This document shows, one piece after another, positions 6,120 through 9,162 of a stretch of DNA of 9,162 nucleotides. Location of the stretch: positions 1 to 9,162 of the forward strand of contig JAEMTJ010000041.1 of assembly GCA_016462375.1 (NCBI GenBank), read 5' to 3'. The notes under the pieces were generated by a model. The model was given only the letters and a program-made list of their open reading frames with translations, did no database searches and was not told the origin of the DNA. Made by a program: the position numbers and the translations under genes. The first letter of the stretch is position 1; every line of letters begins with the position of its first letter. The DNA is from Rhodoluna sp. (lineage in GTDB: Bacteria > Actinomycetota > Actinomycetes > Actinomycetales > Microbacteriaceae).

Positions 6120-7436
6120 ATGAGTGAACAAAATTATTCTCCAAGAGCCAAAGAATCTTGGCCGGCACCTTCGGTTCACCATGCAATCTCTGCTCAGGTC
6201 ACCTTGCCGGGCTCAAAGTCTCTAACTAACCGAGAATTGGTGCTCTCCGCCCTTGCTACATCACCTACCCAGCTTAGGAAGCCTCTAGAATCTAGGGATT
6301 CCCAGCTGATGATCGAAGCACTAAGGAAGCTAGGAACCCAGATCAACCGCGATGAAAATGGCAACCTGCTGATAATTCCAGCAACCACTGACATTTCACT
6401 TGCTTCGGTCCAAATCGATTGTGGCTTAGCGGGAACGGTGATGCGCTTTGTCCCCCCAATGGCAGCTCTGACCAAAGGTGCAATAACTTTTGATGGCGAT
6501 GAAGCGGCTAGAAGACGACCAATGAAGACGACAATTGAATCCCTTCGAGGTCTTGGCATAAGCGTTGAAGCAAACGAATCAGGTGCCCTCCCCTTTACTG
6601 TTCGATCAACAGGCCTAATCTCTGGTGGGGAACTAACAATTGATGCCAGTGCATCTAGCCAATTTGTTTCAGGATTACTTTTAGCTGCTGCAAGGTATGA
6701 GAAGGGGCTCACCCTTCAACACTCTGGCGAGCACCTACCTTCACTTCCGCACATCGAGATGACTATTGAAACACTTAGAGCTAGAGGTGTCCTAGTTCAC
6801 CAGCCAGATGAATTGACTTGGGTGGTTGAGCCAGGAGATATCTCAGGTGGAGATATTGATATCGAACCGGATCTGTCAAATGCAGGACCTTTTATTGCAG
6901 CAGCTTTAGTTTTAGGTGGGTCAGTTACCATCAAGGACTGGCCAGCCAAGACTACTCAGGTAGGAAAGCACTTCGTTGACCTGCTAACTCAAATGGGAGC
7001 TGCCGTTTCAAGAACTGGTAACGACCTGACTTTCACTGGAACTGGGGTTATCAAGGGAATTGAAGTTGACCTTGGTATCGGCGGTGAATTAGCTCCAGTG
7101 ATTATTGCTCTTGCTGTATTAGCTGAAGGTCCTAGCACTATCACCGGTATCGCTCATCTTCGAGGACATGAAACAGATAGATTGGCCGCCCTCACGGCTG
7201 AGATAAATGCTATTGGTGGAAATGCAACAGAGTTACCCGATGGCATTCAGATCACACCTGATAAATCTCTTTCAGGAAATACGTGGCACACCTACGAAGA
7301 TCACCGGATGGCAACTGCTGGGGCAATTATTGGCCTTCGAGTCCCTGGCATCGTGATTGAAGATGTTTCGGTGGTTAGTAAGACGATGCCTGAGTTTGTT
7401 TCGTTGTGGACACAGCTGCTGGAGCAAAAAGCTTGA
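6120..7436 (+). CDS. aroA: 3-phosphoshikimate 1-carboxyvinyltransferase (EPSP synthase)
   Basis: This cytoplasmic enzyme of the shikimate pathway joins phosphoenolpyruvate to shikimate-3-phosphate, giving 5-enolpyruvylshikimate-3-phosphate for aromatic amino acid synthesis. The 438 residues are a normal length and cover both halves of the inside-out barrel. Visible family motifs are LPGSKSLTNR (K33), DCGLAGTVMRF, DGDEAARRRPM, SASSQFVSGLLLAA, EPDLSNAGPF (D251), GIGGELAP, GHETDRLAAL, YEDHRMA (D394-H395-R396) and KTMPEF. E323 in GGELAP stands where E. coli AroA has its catalytic Asp; from memory mycobacterial AroA also has Glu there. The ATG at 6120 lacks a ribosome binding site but sits just after a -10-like TATACT, suggesting leaderless translation. 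It is the first gene of a three-gene unit, and its TGA overlaps the rsgA start. Confidence 0.97.
   Translation: MSEQNYSPRAKESWPAPSVHHAISAQVTLPGSKSLTNRELVLSALATSPTQLRKPLESRDSQLMIEALRKLGTQINRDENGNLLIIPATTDISLASVQIDCGLAGTVMRFVPPMAALTKGAITFDGDEAARRRPMKTTIESLRGLGISVEANESGALPFTVRSTGLISGGELTIDASASSQFVSGLLLAAARYEKGLTLQHSGEHLPSLPHIEMTIETLRARGVLVHQPDELTWVVEPGDISGGDIDIEPDLSNAGPFIAAALVLGGSVTIKDWPAKTTQVGKHFVDLLTQMGAAVSRTGNDLTFTGTGVIKGIEVDLGIGGELAPVIIALAVLAEGPSTITGIAHLRGHETDRLAALTAEINAIGGNATELPDGIQITPDKSLSGNTWHTYEDHRMATAGAIIGLRVPGIVIEDVSVVSKTMPEFVSLWTQLLEQKA
7421..7424 (+). promoter_or_regulatory. Ribosome binding site deciding the rsgA start
   Basis: GGAG inside the last codons of aroA is followed by 8 bases and TTG 7433. 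No comparable site precedes the in-frame GTG at 7406, so the TTG start is favoured. Confidence 0.65.
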
Positions 7437-8452
7437 GTTGGTTATATGAACCTGGACCTCAAGACCACGATCTTGATGAGACAGATGTTCGGGTAAGACC
7501 AAACCCCAAAGGCAATAAACCTAGGACAAAGACTCGACCTTCACACTCTGATGCACCTATCGGTATGGTGGTTCAAGTTGACCTCGGTCGATACACCGTC
7601 CTTCTGGCAGATGAACGTGAGGTGTTTGCAACCCTAGCTAAAGAGCTTCGCAAAGAAGGTGTTGCTGTCGGAGATCAAGTTGCTCTAGCAGGAGATACCT
7701 CAGAGACTGTCGGTGCTCTGGCCAGAATTGTTCGGGTTCAACCTAGGACGACTCTGCTTCGCAGAAGTGCTGATGACACCGATCAGGTAGAGCGAGTAAT
7801 TGTTGCCAATGCAAGCCAAATGTTGATTGTTGTTGCGATCAAGGATCCAGAACCTAGAACCAGACTCATCGATCGCTATCTAGCTGCCGCTTTTGATGCC
7901 GGGCTAAAGCCTGCTCTCTGCATTACCAAGGTAGATCTTGAAGACCCGGTTGAGTTTGTCAAGAACTTTGCTGAACTTTCAATACCCGTGATTCTTAACC
8001 GTCAGGACGCACCGAGTTTGGATTCGTTAAATGAATTCCTTACAGGTCAAGTAACGGTGGTAGTTGGCCACAGTGGGGTTGGTAAGTCAACTCTGGTGAA
8101 CTCTTTAGCTCCAGAGGCAGCAAGAGAGACCGGTGGGGTCAACGCTGTTACTGGTCGAGGCAGACACACCAGCAGTTCTGTCAGGGCTATCAGATTAGGC
8201 TCTGCTTCCTGGATTATTGATACCCCTGGAGTTAGGTCCTTCGGACTGGGTCACATAAAGCTTGAGAACCTGCTGCGGAGCTTTGAAGACCTCTGGCAGG
8301 TAGCGTCCCAATGCCCTAGAGACTGCTCGCACCTAGTTGATTCCCCTGACTGTGGTCTGGATGAGGCTGTAGTTGCTGGAACGATATCGGTATCCAGATT
8401 AGATTCCCTGCGCAGACTGATGGTCTCTATCTCTAATTCAAGTAACGACTAA
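7433..8452 (+). CDS. rsgA: Small ribosomal subunit biogenesis GTPase RsgA
   Basis: RsgA (YjeQ/YloQ) is a circularly permuted GTPase that acts in late 30S subunit maturation. From TTG 7433 the protein has 339 residues. An N-terminal basic stretch (VRVRPNPKGNKPRTKTRP, about 19-36) leads into an OB-fold domain (about 45-110). GTPase motifs then appear in permuted order: G4 TKVD at 165-168, G1 GHSGVGKST at 212-220, GRGRHTSS, and G3 DTPG at 263-266. A C-terminal zinc knuckle uses C294, C298, H300 and C307. The TTG overlaps the aroA TGA by 2 bases and has a GGAG site 8 bases upstream. It also gives the N-terminus MSWLYEP, like those I recall for related actinobacterial RsgA proteins. An earlier GTG at 7406 would add 9 residues inside aroA and is less likely. 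Translational coupling with aroA is expected. Confidence 0.95.
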   Translation: MSWLYEPGPQDHDLDETDVRVRPNPKGNKPRTKTRPSHSDAPIGMVVQVDLGRYTVLLADEREVFATLAKELRKEGVAVGDQVALAGDTSETVGALARIVRVQPRTTLLRRSADDTDQVERVIVANASQMLIVVAIKDPEPRTRLIDRYLAAAFDAGLKPALCITKVDLEDPVEFVKNFAELSIPVILNRQDAPSLDSLNEFLTGQVTVVVGHSGVGKSTLVNSLAPEAARETGGVNAVTGRGRHTSSSVRAIRLGSASWIIDTPGVRSFGLGHIKLENLLRSFEDLWQVASQCPRDCSHLVDSPDCGLDEAVVAGTISVSRLDSLRRLMVSISNSSND

Positions 8453-8461
8453 CCTAGTTTT

Positions 8462-9162
8462 ATGGATTACTCCGCCGACCTTGAGTTCGCTCTAAAACTT
8501 GCTGATATCGCTGACGCTATTTCTTTAGAGCGGTTCTATGCACTTGACCTCCACGTCGAGACTAAGCCGGATAAGACTCCTGTTACCGATGCTGACAGAA
8601 GTGTTGAAGCAGCGATTAAAGAAGAATTAAAAAAACAGCGGCCAAATGATTCACTAATCGGTGAAGAGTATGGAACAACCGGAGATAACCTCCACGGGCA
8701 AGGTAGTAGAACTTGGATCATTGATCCAATCGATGGGACTGCCAATTACATGCGTGGAGTTCCGGTTTGGGCGACACTGATTGCTCTTGCTGTTGATGGA
8801 AAACCAGTTGTCGGTGTTGTCAGTGCTCCAGCTATGGGTAGAAGATGGTGGGCAGCTCCAGGAATCGGAGCACACACCAAGCACATTGACGGACGCATCG
8901 CTGCTATTCAGGTTTCTAAAATCAGTGATTTAGAACATGCATCGCTTAGCTACAACAGTCTCAAACTATGGGATGAGAACAATATGCTAGATGAGCTTAT
9001 GCAACTGACCCGTAAGGTTTGGCGCACCAGAGCGTATGGAGATTTCTGGGCATACATGCTTCTAGCCGAAGGCTCATTGGAAATTACCACAGAGCACAAC
9101 TTAGCAATCTATGACATTGCTGCACTGGTACCGATCGTTGAGCAAGCCGGTGGTCAAATAAC
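8462..9162 (+). CDS. hisN: Histidinol-phosphatase, inositol-monophosphatase family (3' end outside window)
   Basis: The first 233 codons of an IMPase-superfamily magnesium-dependent phosphatase, closest in my judgement to actinobacterial HisN, which removes phosphate from L-histidinol phosphate in histidine synthesis. Visible metal-site motifs are VTDADR (D43, D45), GEEYG (E68, E69), WIIDPIDGTANY (D88, D91) and YDIAALVPIVEQAGG (D218). The conserved AYGDFWAYMLLAEG and NLAIYDIAAL segments favour HisN over inositol monophosphatase or CysQ, though substrate cannot be proved from sequence. Only about 25-30 C-terminal residues should be missing beyond the right edge. The ATG at 8462 is 9 bases after the rsgA stop with no clear ribosome binding site, so translation probably depends on reinitiation or coupling in the aroA-rsgA-hisN transcript. 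Confidence 0.92.
   Translation, partial: MDYSADLEFALKLADIADAISLERFYALDLHVETKPDKTPVTDADRSVEAAIKEELKKQRPNDSLIGEEYGTTGDNLHGQGSRTWIIDPIDGTANYMRGVPVWATLIALAVDGKPVVGVVSAPAMGRRWWAAPGIGAHTKHIDGRIAAIQVSKISDLEHASLSYNSLKLWDENNMLDELMQLTRKVWRTRAYGDFWAYMLLAEGSLEITTEHNLAIYDIAALVPIVEQAGGQI

Noticed and set aside
6194..6712. Minus-strand open frame of 172 codons inside aroA.
   Set aside because: The plus-strand aroA frame has complete enzyme motifs through this region. The antisense frame shows no recognisable domain and is explained by codon composition.

Overview
The window looks like a chromosomal housekeeping segment from an actinobacterium of moderate GC content (mid-to-high forties percent by eye). It is most likely a Microbacteriaceae-like member of the Micrococcales, such as a small-genome freshwater or marine lineage. 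The evidence is the lipoyl-less E2-E1 fusion form of 2-oxoglutarate decarboxylase/dehydrogenase (Kgd), a SigR/RsrA-type sigma/zinc anti-sigma pair, an IMPase-type histidinol-phosphatase (HisN), and an RsgA with an actinobacterial-style N-terminus and zinc knuckle. The placement rests on remembered family features, not on a database search. No mobile element, CRISPR array, tRNA or rRNA was seen.

Layout. On the minus strand, 1-542 is the N-terminal part of a CNNM/HlyC-CorC-type membrane protein that runs off the left edge. It is divergent from a plus-strand pair at 725-5019: kgd, then only 5 bases later a small SGNH/GDSL-like gene. A perfect 26-base palindrome (5023-5048) lies between this pair and the converging minus-strand operon sigR-rsrA (5956 to 5051) and probably terminates transcription from both sides. 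After a 163-base divergent promoter region come aroA, rsgA and hisN on the plus strand. They are tightly packed (2-base overlap, then a 9-base gap) and look like one operon that leaves the window at the right edge.

How the genes fit together. Kgd acts at the 2-oxoglutarate node of the TCA cycle. SigR and RsrA form a probable thiol-oxidation switch. AroA (shikimate pathway) and HisN (histidine pathway) are amino-acid biosynthesis enzymes that share a transcription unit with the ribosome-assembly GTPase RsgA.

Most of the window is ordinary. The points that stand out are the SGNH-fold protein behind kgd, which seems to have lost the residues of all four SGNH blocks while remaining an intact reading frame; a divergent SigR with a possible upstream TTG start and no visible SigR-type autoregulatory promoter; and an aroA gene that may be translated from a leaderless mRNA. 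I found no convincing new multi-gene system.
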